In this document: positions 1 through 12,230 of the stretch, one piece after another
Position numbering within the stretch: the first letter of the stretch is position 1
Layout: each line of letters begins with the position of its first letter
NCBI GenBank assembly: GCA_036897095.1
Contig: JAYMSP010001135.1
Span: forward strand, 1-35,729
Length of the DNA: 35,729 bases
Direction of reading: 5' to 3'
Source of the DNA: Plantago elongata
Taxonomy: Eukaryota > Streptophyta > Magnoliopsida > Lamiales > Plantaginaceae
Translations under genes and position numbers: made by a program
The notes under the pieces: model-generated
Told to the model about the DNA's origin: nothing
What the model saw: the letters and a program-made list of their open reading frames with translations, nothing else
Database searches by the model: none

Positions 1-3000
1 TCAGATAGTACCGACCTTTGCCAAAGAAACTCGAACCCGGGGAATAAGTTCACGGTGACAAGTGGCAAGTTTTGCTACAGCAGTCACAACAAAGCATAGC
101 AGTCTTGCCTGGGAAGATTTTCTGAAATTTGAACTGCAAGAACCTTGGGCAGCTTCACCTAATCCCAGGCGACTTCAGAGTGCAATTTAAAATTTCGATC
201 AGAATTCAGCTTGGATAAGCAACTAAGAAATGCACACACAGGAAAGCATCTACCTTGAAGAAAGGTTCTCATATAGAAGTAATTCTAAACTCTCGAAAAG
301 CTCACGGGCAGCATCTTTGTGAGATCCACCACCGCCACCATATTCCCCAATGGCCCAGCATAGCTGTAATGCCAACTCAGTCTGTACAATAGTCATGCGA
401 GTTATAAAACGGAAATTAATTGGGTGATTAAAAGGGCTTTAATGGTTGAACTAACCTTTGTAGGACTGTCATAGGCTTCACCAAGCCTGTCTGCTATTGG
501 CTTCTACAATATGACAAGACTAGTGAGCAATTAGAAACAGAAAATTTAATAAACAAAATATCCTAGCATGGATGTGTAGCTACATGGAGATATGGTCCAA
601 GAATCAATGCACTAAAGGGGTACGAGCCCAAAATACTTAATCTGGTTTAGGCCGATTTTCCACTTCGACAATCGGAGGCTGCAGAGATATTTTGATTCTC
701 TCATCAGTCATCACTGAGCTTAGAGTACTCTGCGAACGCTCCAGGATTCGAATCACACTATCAGGGTATGATCCATCATACTTTGATTTTAGGCAGGTTT
801 CCTACTTCATACTTAGCTTGGTAGATGATATGATCATCTGATTACTAAATGCTCAGACTACCCCTTTCCAGGATCTGCCAAAACCATTTCCACAAATACG
901 AAACGGTCCCCACTGAAAGTCAATGTAAAGTGTAGTAATAGTTATAACTAGATTAAATGCAACAAGGAGCAGCATATATTTATTGGCTCATTGGCTGTCG
1001 TGCTTTTTCTTGTTTCGGAAACGTGGGAATTTTACTAGTCACTCAGGTGGAGCAATGCCATGCTACACAAATTAATAAATAAGTACTACTCACAAATTAC
1101 CATTTATGTCACAAAGTGATGCCACATGACAAACGACAAGCTACATTTATCTTTGGTACACATTTCGGAGAGTTAATAATACTAGGTCTATCATGACAGC
1201 AATGATATCAAAGTAACTGCTGACAACTTACAGTCAACTTGAGTAAGAGATACCTTAAGAAGTGCAATGAAATGAGGTGATCGGTGGAAGGCAGCAAGCA
1301 TGAATTCTACGAGCCTCTTCTGAACCTGCATTTTAATTTTGCACACATCATACATCATATAACTAACTTCGTATACAAGTCCCAGGTTTGAAGAGCATGC
1401 ACGTGAAAACTATAATATATATTTGGTTGGGGGGGGGGGGGGGGGGGGGGTTGGGTTTGCAGGTGGTCGTTTTGGTCAGTTATCAGCACATAATGCGAAC
1501 ATATCTTCTTGTTACATGCACAAAAACAAAAACATTGCTGGGGTGGGGTGGCCAGGGGTGGCGTACGAGAAGCAGCCGATATCAATGATATTAAATCACA
1601 AACTCTAAATAAATCCACAGCTCAACGTTCTAACATCCAGAAGGTGTCTTTACATGAGGCAATGTGGTGAGGCTTTAACAGGATGAACTTTCCATAAAAA
1701 AGAAGACAATAAAAAGTCTCACCTCATATGAGAATTGTTTGTCCGGGAACAATGTGGAATATCTTGCCATAAGCAGAGGAATCAAAGCACAAATGAGGGC
1801 TGGAAAACACGAAAGATCCGGCAGAATCAGATTTTAATATATAAATCCTTAAAAGTTTATGAAGTAAGAGAAACTTAGATAATCAGACTACCAGAGTATA
1901 CATACAATCAGTGGCATCATCAACTGCTAGAGAGAAGTAGGAATCAAGAAGCCGTGGTGCTATTCTCAGTGCTTCTTTCAATCTCTCTGACAATGGATTA
2001 CTAACAATTGCCTGCAGAGCTGCAGCCATTGCAGGAGAGGTCCAATGGCGTTCCTGGAGAATATAAAACAAACAATTATGAAAAATTCAAGGTAAATCAA
2101 CATAACGCATCACTTGCACCATTCCTCCCCAGCAGTGGAGAATCTGAGTGACTATTGATGATAGATATGTAAGTAAATTATTGTTTGGTTATAAAATATT
2201 ATGTGTTTCGAACTTTGTAAATGCTTAAAGTACACATGAAAGAGTGGCATTAGAAAATTTTATTTGACCTTTTTGACAAAAAATAGTCCATCAAGCCAAT
2301 ATGTGCACGTCCCTATGTGAAGAAAAAATACTCACACAGACAATGGATCTAAGAAAGCAAGTTGAGGCATGAATCACATGTACTAGTGTACTACACTATC
2401 ACATGGGCCTCACATGGAAAAATAAATTCTGGGGATAGAACTATTTTTTTGGTGAAATAATCAATAACAATAATCGAGAAGGGATTTGAAAGCTAATATC
2501 CTCCCCGTTGTAGTTGTTCTACATGATATACTTTAGGTTCAGCTAAATATGCAGAAAGAACCATACAGAAAGACCATCATTCTCATCCTTGAGGAGCTCA
2601 AGAAAGAGAGGGTCAGCACCGGCCATAGGAGTGTTATCCTCAGATTCAGAATCCGCACCTCCATCTCCTATCATTGATCCAGTATATGCTTCATCCATGA
2701 GTGCCACCAGCATCTGCATTCCAATAGTCATAATCATTTACAGCACCATAGATTTTCTCACATAATTTCAAGAAATTCCATTTGGATTTACAGACCTCAG
2801 GAGCTACATTCTTCTGAATTGAAGCAATGCTGCTTCCGACATGTGACCCAGAACTTTTCTCCACCTTTTCCAATGCCACAACCAGTACTACACAGTGAGT
2901 GAAGAAAGATATCAATGCCTCTACACAATGGGAACATTTATGGTAGTTGATGATGGATCATACAGGGTTCAGTCTTTTAAGATTCAAGCAAGACACCAAG

Positions 3001-6000
3001 TCCTTATTCCTCTGACCTTAAGATTGTGAAGTGCACCCAATTCACGAATGTACTTTTCAGGTCAATGAAGTATTAGCCTTTATCATTAAGCTTCACTATC
3101 TCAATTTATATATAATAATTAATAAGTAGCTATATAGTATCTCTTTAAGTTTGACAGTTCAAGTAGAACTAAAATTACTTCATGTATAACAAGACTTGGA
3201 GTGAAATTCAGAATGTAGCGTGGTGAAAGACACTAAGTGAAATGCTCCATCCAACGTAAAATTGAAATCACTCATAACACAAAGTAAGTATCTAAGCAAG
3301 ATGTATGAACTTACTAGGTAAGTCAACAACTGATGGAAACAAAGGAATGAAGGTTCCATGAGAGACAAAGCCAGGGAATACTCTCAGAAACAACTTTTCC
3401 AACCTACAGGGTGAGCAATACAGTATGTATGACCAAGTCCTTGCTCTCAGTCAATCTTGATATTGAGAGTGAAAACATCAGTGGAAAAGGACTTACTTCT
3501 CTCCATTCCATGCTATCAGCTTAAGGATTAACGGGAAGTACTGCACATTGAATATGGAAAATTAGTTGCATGGGGTGGTAACAAATCTAGAGAAATGCTT
3601 CCTTCCACCTGACTTTAACTAAAGGCACTATTTGTGGAACATGCAAATCTTCATTCCAGTCAATAGTTGGTCGCTCTGACTTTTTATTCATCATCATATA
3701 ATCGCTCCTAAATGCCTTTACAGAGGCTCTTACAACAGGGGCATTAAGGACTAAGGAGTCACTACCCACTAAGCCCGGCTAGAGTTAAATGGCAACATTA
3801 ACAAAACATATGACTTCAACTGATCAACATTGTGAGCCCGTATGAGAGAGCAATGGCATATGAGTAAGTAATACCCTTAGGAGCAGAAAGAAGGAAATCG
3901 TGATGAGGACTGAATTACGAGAAAGTTAAAACCTTTAGGAGATTGAATAAAAGCCTATAGATACAGCATCATGGTCCGGAAAATGTCAGCTAATTACTTT
4001 CACAAACTAGACCTTTACAGAAAGAGATATCCTCATCTTGCAGCAGTACAACTGTATGATTGCATCTCTCCCACTCATGTTTATAGAACATAATATAGTT
4101 GCCTTGACCGGTTGTAAAGTTAAGTTGTATGCCATGTGGCTAGGAATGCCCCACAATTGATTTGCATGTAAATATGGGTCTCACTTAATAAATGAGCGTT
4201 TGGATTATTCCTAGCCACAAGGTCTATAAAAAAAAGTCATAGACCCGGTGCCGGCCATAACTTTTCCTCTGACCACCACATATTCACAAGATTTTAGGTA
4301 ATACTGTACATCTCAAAATCATATTGGTCAAAACAGAAGAAACACTACCTATCACACGCAGAGGAGGGGACTTGATTGTGAATGGTTAATAACGACTTGG
4401 ATTGCCCTTACTCGACAACATAGGCTTACATACATTCTAACAGCATGACACTTGACATCACAATGTGCAGCAAGAATTGCAAAATTCAAGGTGCAACACT
4501 AGAAAAGGGGGGGGGGGGGGGGGGCTGTACACTGTTAATGTCCATGTAGAGTCCTACAGGGATGGCAGGTATTATTCTGGCCCCACAACGGCATAAAAGC
4601 ATTGTGTGATATGCATGGGTTTCAAATAAAAGCACGATGTGTTGTTTGAAATGTGCACAGAAGACCCACACGTTTATTAAATTGTAGGGAGAACCATTGT
4701 ATTGTAATAATATAAAGTATGCATATTCTCACCGAAGTAATAATTTTAAAATAATAAATAAATATAAAAGTCAACAAAAAGGAAAAGTAATTAAAAAACT
4801 TCAGGAGGATTCAGTTAAAACATGCATGGGGAGAGTGTGCATGCTTTTTTTTTTATAAGATTAACATTAAGTGACAATTATGAAAAGTAAGAGGATAATT
4901 TGAGTAGATTAATAGATGCATTGAGTAATTCGGAGAAACTACAACTTCTAAAACAAGAAAATGACAATCCTAGTCTAACTATTGGCTAGTTAGACACACA
5001 AACTCTTGTTTCTAACAGATCGGTTTACATGCATACTTTACTAGAACACAAGGTGTTTTCTATACAAATAAAAAAAAATCATGGTCTTCAATGAACATTT
5101 GGGACAACACAGGGGACTTTTGGCATTTTACCCTTGTAATAGCTAATGTCTCATATAAATAACTGAGCGGTTAAGGGTAACTTTTACTGAGGATCTTACA
5201 CTTTCAGATTTACATATACTTCCGTTTGCAGAATTGGTGCTGATGCCATTAAATCCAGATATTTTGATAGTTTAAAGTCATTCTCTTAAAATCCAGGTAA
5301 ACTAATTCAATTTTGTGCTTAAATTTTCTCATGTGTCTCTCAGATAACCCAATTAATACCAACATAAGTTAGGAAAGAAGAGGCTACTGTTCTCTTTTAT
5401 CTTATGTTAAATTAACAATTAAGCATGTTGTGGAACCAGATGCAACCTGGTTCATTACAACACAACCTGGTGAGCCAGATAAGTTTATCAACGCATAAGC
5501 TATTACAATGTCATATAGATATATAATTAGAAAAACAGAGAAACTTTAAGAACAACAGCACCCTATTTTCAACAAATATCTTGTGGACTCTAAATTGTTT
5601 ACAAATTACCTATCAGACAAGTAATTAACTCATTCAACATTATCAAAAGTCAACCTTATTCCACAAATTTCAAATCTTACTCCAGTGTAGCAGTGTTCAT
5701 AACTACTACAATCATATTTCTTAGTGTAGTTCAGAGAATTCAGCTTCCAAGGAAATGCATTCATTTTAAGACCCATAATTTGATCACTTGTTCCAGGTTT
5801 CAAGTAGCTGCTGACAGAGACATTCTCTAGCAATATCTTACTTCCTAGTGACAAGTTGCAGTCATCTAACTGAATATAGTCATAAGACATTAAATTGAGA
5901 GCCGGTCAGATTCTTGACAGCATTAGCTTCAGATATGGACTCCATATTATTAGCATAAACAAGCTATGTTCACAAATGAAATGCTCTAGAACCTACATGA

Positions 6001-8537
6001 GCAGTATTTATAGCAGCTAATCTCCGACATTTACCTGAGGTAGCAATGAAGGAAAGGATTTAAGAAGCTTTTGTCTGTTTGAATTTAAGAACTCGAGAGT
6101 TGCTTCTGCAACAACTGGATCAGAGAACTCCCTGCGAGTAAAATTTAAAAATTATTTCTTTGGTGCTAGATAATTATTATGGAAAGTACACAATATAGAC
6201 AAGTCAATCAGAACTAATGGCATTTATCACTATGCATTGGCGACTTGGCTTTGGCTGCATGAGCAAAGAAATAACTACATGGGTCAGAACAAAGGCCAAT
6301 CTCCTCCACATGGTTCTTTCATATATACATAAATACAACATATAAAAAACACACATTATCACCAAATGCAATTAAAAGATCAAATGGAAAATTCCATTCA
6401 TTACCCCTACTAAGTTTCCTAATTAATCTAAACCCCAGTAAAAAAAAAACAATTACAGTTGGGTCCAAAAACCGGGATGCTTACTTTTCCTTCCAAAACA
6501 TCCAAACAAGGCCTCAAAAAATTTTGTTTTCATAATTGTCCCTCTAAGTTCTAGTTATTCAATTTTAACCCCATTTTTCAATTAATATAAAAAAGTAAAC
6601 TCCGTTCAGTGGAGACAGCTCCGTAGCTCTGGTAACGGAACAGGTTTCTCACCGGAGCTACAATAAGGGAGTTGCCATCTGTCAAAGCTCCCAAATCGGA
6701 GCTTCCATGGAAGATCTAACGGTTTTTTTTTTCAGAGATTTTTTAGATTTATAAAAAATATTAAGTCGATTTTGATTAATGATTGGAATATATTAAAAAT
6801 ATTACAAATTTGCAGTAAATGTAACAATTGTTGAACGTTTGAGTCAACTTTATAATCTTTACAACTAACAACAATGTAAGGGTGAAATTGAAATAAAATA
6901 ATCTTCACAAATTGCAATTAGGAAGTATTTGGGGAGAAAACAATTATTGCTTTATTAAGCTTATATGTAATTGTTTTGCAATATACTGCTATACCTCTAG
7001 ACTCTAGTAACAGGGACCTTTTTGTGAGAGAGCCTCTTAGTGGGGTTTGTCAATGTGATAACCTCAAAATAGAAAATAAGATTAAAAGGTACTACAATTA
7101 TACAAACTGAAGCTGAGAAAGCATCAACTCATAACTAATGGATTCAACAAATATCTATGGTTGCACATCAGTAGCCAAGTGTAGATGTAAGTCAACACAA
7201 TAGCATCAATTTAGTAAAGACCACGACATACTTATGCTATGTATAACTGGTTTTGACAACATAAACTGTGTGACTATTGCTATCTGAGGTATTGTTAGAT
7301 CAACAAAGGATGGAGGAGGACCACGAGCACTGGACTACATAGATTGTCAAAACAAATCATGAAGCAAAAATGGATATTAAAGAGTGGATTGCAACTTAAA
7401 GTATCTAAAAAAAATAGCCGTTGAGACCTATTCATTCGGGAAAGGATGCAGCTGTTCTTACCAGTAACCAGCATAAAATATAGTACAACCAGAATCCCAG
7501 ATTGTCAAGTTAATTGACAATAAAAGAGTCGAGTTCCTTACCTACTCAAACATGAACGGAAGAATGTACGTAAACTAGGATCAGCATCGTGTAAAACAAC
7601 ATCCCCAAAATCAAGAAAAAATTGCAGAATGGCCTGTGATAAAGCCAAGCCAAAGTAAGCAAAATATGGATTAGTATGCATCACCATCCTGCCGGAGGAG
7701 TAGTGGCTAAACTAGATAAGACAGCAGAAAGCTATGCAAGATACTGACAAATTGAAATCCTACTCTGAGTCAATAACGTTTAGCATGATGAAGTTTGACA
7801 CTAGTAAGTACGTTTATGTAGCCGAAACTCATATGTTCACATTTTATCATTGTATAGAACATTTCTAATGATCTGTAGCTCTTGCATTCTTACATATACT
7901 CTGTTCCTCTATGATCATTCAGGTGTAAGAAAGTAATACTACTAGATTGCAATATTGCATGATTTAGCAATCACATGCACTATACATTCAACTACTTAAT
8001 AGTCACTTTTTAGCTACATCGAAAAGGTACTAATCAGGCCAAATAGGCTTAACACTCACTATAGATCACTTCGACAACAGCCAATAATCCACTTGAGTAG
8101 ACTTATAATTGCTCAGTTTTTTATCTATTGCATTCTTCAAACCTAAGCAACGAACACCAGTAAATATTTAAAAAAAAAATACTAGTACATGATATTTTAC
8201 CAGCAAAAGAAGGCCATTGGAAGTCTGAGTCTGCGAAATCGAAGCAACAGAGCGCTGAAAAATCTTGCTCAAATGCGGATAAACCCTAGCTATCAATTCC
8301 TCCGAATCCTCGCTCTTGCAGAGCTGGTATAGCCTATTCACCTACACAATTTTAAAGAAGCTTAGAAATGCATTGAAATAAGCAATGGAGAGATAATTGT
8401 ACAATAGCGAAGGTGAGAAGTCAGACCGAGTTGAGGAGTGAAGGATCGGAAGCAGGATCGGTGGCGTAATTGGAGTCTCGGGAGCTGGAGGAGAGTGATC
8501 GGAGATGAAACTCCCATTCTTTATCTTTGTCCGCCAT
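1..8537 (-). CDS. AP5Z1: AP-5 complex subunit zeta-1 (14 exons, 3' end at or beyond window edge)
   Basis: Recognised from memory of the plant AP-5 zeta family: an alpha-solenoid subunit of the fifth adaptor complex, thought to act in late-endosome sorting. The start codon is at 8537-8535 (MADKDKEWEFHLRSL). Exons on the minus strand: 8537-8427, 8341-8201, 7633-7542, 6131-6035, 3540-3497, 3403-3315, 2887-2796, 2713-2567, 2053-1906, 1799-1723, 1325-1254, 503-456, 381-254, 172-1. All joins use GT..AG and keep frame through 485 codons. Conserved stretches include FFLDFGDVVLHDADPSLRTF (about residues 89-108), LMDEAYTGS and DPLFLELLKDENDG (about 226-269), and ELALQLCWAIGEYGGGGGSH. The frame meets TGA at 3-1, but family members are longer (about 560 residues) and a GT donor follows Lys (AAG|GTCGGT). 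The last exon therefore probably splices onward outside the window. Introns 3 and 4 are long (1.4 and 2.5 kb). Confidence 0.88.
3541..6034 (-). other. AP5Z1 intron 4 (2.5 kb)
   Basis: Long AT-rich intron between the exons encoding ...SFPSLLPQ and YFPLILKLIAW. It holds an 18-nt G tract at 4507-4524, a 13-bp perfect inverted repeat (TGTGGCTAGGAAT, 4135-4147 and 4207-4219) and an 86-codon open frame on the gene's own strand at 5890-5630 that I cannot assign. No splice-supported exon was found inside it. Confidence 0.75.
6132..7541 (-). other. AP5Z1 intron 3 (1.4 kb)
   Basis: Intron between the exon ending ...RTFFRSCLS and that starting EFSDPVVAEATLE. Around 6600-6715 it contains a locally GC-richer block with four copies of AGCTCC/GGAGCT in both orientations, unlike the surrounding AT-rich DNA. 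It may be an old transposon fragment, but no ends or target duplication were identified. Confidence 0.7.
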
Positions 8538-10219
8538 TTTTAGCCTTTTTTTCAGGTTGAGATTTGAAAGAGGAAAATAAAGAGGGGTGAGATTATAATT
8601 TATAAGTCACTAGGGCCTGAATTTTGGTAAAATCACATTTGTAACGTATAATTTCTCGTTTTTGTTCTTTTTATAAACTGTTTTACGTGAAGTATTTCCA
8701 AGTTGTTTTGGTTGGAATTTTAATTAAGTACATTTTTAATAAAGTGGACTGATATATAGTAATTGAATTTCAATTGAGTTATTTAATTTCGTAATTTGTA
8801 TATAATTAAAATTTTATAGAGTTGTTATGTGATCGTGGAATAGATAAATAATTAGTGATATAACCCATTTTTTAGTAAACCAAAGATTCAACTTAGAACG
8901 ATGTCCACCATCACCAGCCTTTATACAAACTTGCATTAAAATTTTGTTTGATCCTCTAGCTTAGCAGACTATATAAACACGCCAAACTTACGTCCCAGGT
9001 AATTGATCAAGTCACATCCAATCCAATCCCTAGTATCTAATCATAGAAACCAATGTCTGTCCACTACATGCACATGTCAAAATCAATCTCAAGTTTCTCA
9101 TCGCATATACCAACGCCTACTTCAACTCATAGACGTTACAAAAGGACTTGTGTTCACTCTGCTCTCTTTTACCTCTCCCTCTAAAATCAATCCCTCCTTC
9201 TAATACTATCCTGTCTCCTCATTTTCTAATACACACATCTAGTAACACTCCACTAAAATTAACTTCTCATCTCTAAATTTATAAATTCCAACTTTCTACT
9301 TTTATACCGTAACAAGGTTGATTTTTTTTTTAAATGTTCACTTAATATCTCAATTAAAGCTCTTTTCTACTCTAAACCTTTTTACTCAATATCATCTATA
9401 GTGCCCTATTTTACTTTCAGAATTTGCAACCAACTTCAATTGAAAAAATAAAAAGATTTCATATAAAATAAAAGGTTGAGTTACAATCAACATTCTACCA
9501 CATATCATCCTAAAAGGAAAGTAGAAAACATATCTGGTTCATTTGTTGCTCAAACAAATTATATTATCTCTACAATCTCCTCCTCAACAACAAAGCTTTC
9601 CCATAGTTCATTAAATTCACCTTGTGCTTCAGCTCAACATTTTGTTGATTTCTATACTCCTTTTCATTGAGATGATGAACTTTAAATACTATGAGGGTCT
9701 AACAACTCAACTTTTAATTATAGAATTTGCAGTTGTATACTCCTCAAAGAATTGGCTGACTCTTATTACCTTGTGCATGTTTGGATAATTCTTTTCTTTG
9801 AACGTCCATTTTGGTATCTTTATAGTTTCCATATCCAACACATTAACTTCAATGACTTGGATCATTGATTTTCACCAATAGTAACTCATCAATTGTTTGT
9901 GAAAATCTACCAAGTTTATCTTCACATAATATAGTCTATTAACTACAGCATAAAGGTAGGTAACCGAGTTCCATTGTCGGTAAATGTGTGGAAAAGTTGT
10001 ACTGGTCTCTATCTTTGCATACTCAAGAAACTCCTCACCTGGTCGAAGTTGCAATGTTTGATCTTATTATCTTAACTATATGTACCAAAAAAGAAATATT
10101 TCCACATAGAACTCGACTTATCAATCACCAGGACGCATATGGTATGTATATTCGCACAGGACCTCAATTTTTGAAGGGCCTAATTTAGTATCATAGTAGC
10201 AAAATAGAGTTAAAAATAT
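8538..10219. other. AT-rich spacer, no gene recognised
   Basis: 5' flank of AP5Z1 (immediately left) followed by pyrimidine-rich, low-complexity DNA. Open frames at 9003-9203, 9476-9670 and 9872-10188 lack recognisable domains, splice context or family similarity and are probably chance. A TATA-like string sits at about 8970 without a convincing transcript after it. Confidence 0.6.
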
Positions 10220-10319
10220 AAATAAAAGTATGTTGTAAACCAATTAATACTACTATAGGATTTTATTTCAAATAGTACTTACATGAGACAATATGATATA
10301 ATAGGAACAAAGTTTTACG

Positions 10320-10515
10320 ATAAAAATAAATAAACCATGAGAGAATATTTAAAATATGAAAAAATTAAATAAAGTAGGTGATGTGTTGATAAAGTAGAGA
10401 AAAAGGTAAATAAAGTAGGAGATATATTTTTTCTATTTAAAGGATGAGAAGATGAAGTTGGGACGGTCCAAAATGAGATACAAAAGATGAAGCTGAGATG
10501 GAGTAAGTATATTGT
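10320..10515. mobile_element. Stowaway-like MITE remnant (one end)
   Basis: The block contains repeated AAATAAAGTAGG-type motifs, then GTTGGGACGGTCCAAAATGA and a terminal GATGGAGTAAGTA. This order resembles the right end of Tc1/mariner Stowaway MITEs whose terminus reads GGGACGGAGGGAGTA. The matching left terminus was not found, so the element is decayed or truncated. Assignment rests on remembered consensus. Confidence 0.5.
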
Positions 10516-11311
10516 TTTATTAGGAAGTTGATTCAAATTTTGTATAAAACATATTATTATCTTCTCTTTTTTTCTTTAATAAACTAATTATTATCTTCTT
10601 TTTCTTTTCATTAATAAACTAATTATATTACAAGGAACCATCATCACTGCCAACTTATAACTCACACAATTTTGTATAAAATATTTTGTTATTTTTAACT
10701 TACACTATTATAAGTTTGGGGTCAATTTAAAATTTTGCATGGACCTTCAAATATTTTGACCGGCCATGTCCATCACTCACCTTCAATAAATATATATTAT
10801 TTAAATATTTATATGAAAAAATGTATCCGGTCTCGTGGGACATTCAATTAAGGTACAGAGGTAGTATTAAACATAGTGCCCTACTGTTCCATACCCACAT
10901 GTTCCATAACATCAACTTTTTCTTCCTTCTTCGAATATAATTCTCCCTTGATAACAAATTATCAAAAATGATCCATCCAATTACCGAATTACCAAGTATG
11001 CGAAACGCAAAGAATCATACTTGCACTTGTAATCAAATTTGGGATTAACACAGACATGGAACGATGACCAAATATCAGAAAGTCGATATAATGATTAATG
11101 GGATACATTGCATGGCAAAAAGTCATTTCCTCCATACATTCTTTGTGGTCATATTCAACTACAAAATTTATCAGAACTTACTAAGTATGCAGCTTCCAAG
11201 TTCCAATAGGCCTTAAAAAAAACAAAACAATCTGGCAGGTAATTCTAACCGAAACAAAACATCAATAATTTTTTTAAAAATTTAAGTCTATCTCTAGATA
11301 CATTATTTAAA
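10516..11311. other. AT-rich spacer, nothing assigned
   Basis: Simple AT-rich DNA. It includes a local direct repeat of an AATAAACTAATTAT-type string (10578-10630) and two copies of a TTTTGTATAAAA string (about 10539 and 10671). No gene or complete element is visible. Confidence 0.5.
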
Positions 11312-11319
11312 GATCGTTT

Positions 11320-11876
11320 ATTAGAGGGTGTAAAAAACTCACCCGCACAAATCATCTGTCATTCATCCGCACCCACCAACTAAATCTCGTATAAAATATA
11401 TGGTGAGTGGAAAAAAAAATTCACCGGCCATTAGTGGGTGGGTGGTGGACTGGATGGGTGCAACCTGCGACCCACCTGCCATTTTCATATATGTATATAC
11501 ATGTATTTAAGTAGGTATATGTTTGTGAATTTAATTATAATGAGACTAATTGGCTGAATAATTTGAATCTTCACTTATATTGTTGAATATAATATAATTT
11601 AAAAAATTAATAATATAATTTAAGTATAAATACAGTTTAAGTGACCTTCATATCTTCTCGTTTATTCATCTTCATTTTGATCTTCTCTTTCATTCATCTT
11701 TATTTTTTACACTTACCATCATTCATTTTTACTAGATCTATGTATATATATTCACCCGTCAATCTGCTCGCCACCCGCCTGCCATTTTATCATCCGAACT
11801 GTCGTGGGTTGGAAAATAATTACCCACTATATGTGGGTCAGTTTGATTTTTCATTAAAACCCGCCGACACCAGTGA
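11320..11876. mobile_element. Possible non-autonomous hAT-like element
   Basis: The left end reads TTAGAGGGTGTAAAAAACTC and the inverted right end reads CACTGGTGTCGGCGGGTTTT, both GGTGT-type termini. Subterminal DNA is rich in ACCCGC/GGGTGG motifs at both ends. Flanks GATCGTTT (11312-11319) and GATTGTTT (11877-11884) match at 7 of 8 positions, as expected of an aged 8-bp hAT target duplication. The interior is AT-rich with no transposase. The exact ends are uncertain. Confidence 0.45.
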
Positions 11877-11959
11877 GATTGTTTGAATTGAGATTGATTC
11901 AAATAATGTAGATTCAAATGCATTGTAATGTGTGTGTATAATTGAGATAGTTTACTCAG

Positions 11960-12165
11960 TGATGTTAAATGAGTCGAGCCAAATATCTTATTCATCGAGT
12001 TCACCCTCGAACTTATATCGAGCTTGGCATATATGGTTTGAGATATAAGTCGCATTCCTTAACGAGTATCAATGAGCTGGGCAGGATTCAACTCGATAAC
12101 AAAACAAGCTTAGACTTAGACTCGAACTCAACTCAAAATCCGAGTCACGATAAGTAGATTCAAGT
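11960..12165. repeat. GAGTCGAG/CTCGA-rich repeat
   Basis: Dense GAGTCGAG, TCGAGTT, CTCGAAC, TCGAGCTTGG and ACTCGA motifs, denser than in the surrounding AT-rich DNA. This composition is typical of the subterminal regions of some plant DNA transposons. A second block of the same kind lies at 31003-31150. No ends or target duplication could be fixed. Confidence 0.4.
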
Positions 12166-12194
12166 TCCTTAATATAATATACATATACACATTA

Positions 12195-12230
12195 TTACTC
12201 CCTCCACCCCGAAGAAACTATTCGATTTTA
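12195..12230 (+). mobile_element. Solitary Stowaway-like terminus
   Basis: TTACTCCCTCCACCCCGAAG closely resembles the left terminus of plant Stowaway MITEs (TACTCCCTCCGTCCC). No matching inverted terminus was seen in the following 500 bp, so this is a fragment at best. Confidence 0.4.

Noticed and set aside
700..770. AGGATTCGAATCACAC resembling a tRNA B box
   Set aside because: No partner A box, cloverleaf, A-rich tail or target duplication in AP5Z1 intron 11.
1355..1618. Open frames on both strands with poly-Pro or poly-Gly
   Set aside because: They are translations of the G22 tract in an AP5Z1 intron.
9003..10188. Cluster of 60-66-codon frames on both strands
   Set aside because: AT-rich or pyrimidine-rich, no domain, no splice logic; a transposon coding remnant was considered but no motif was found.
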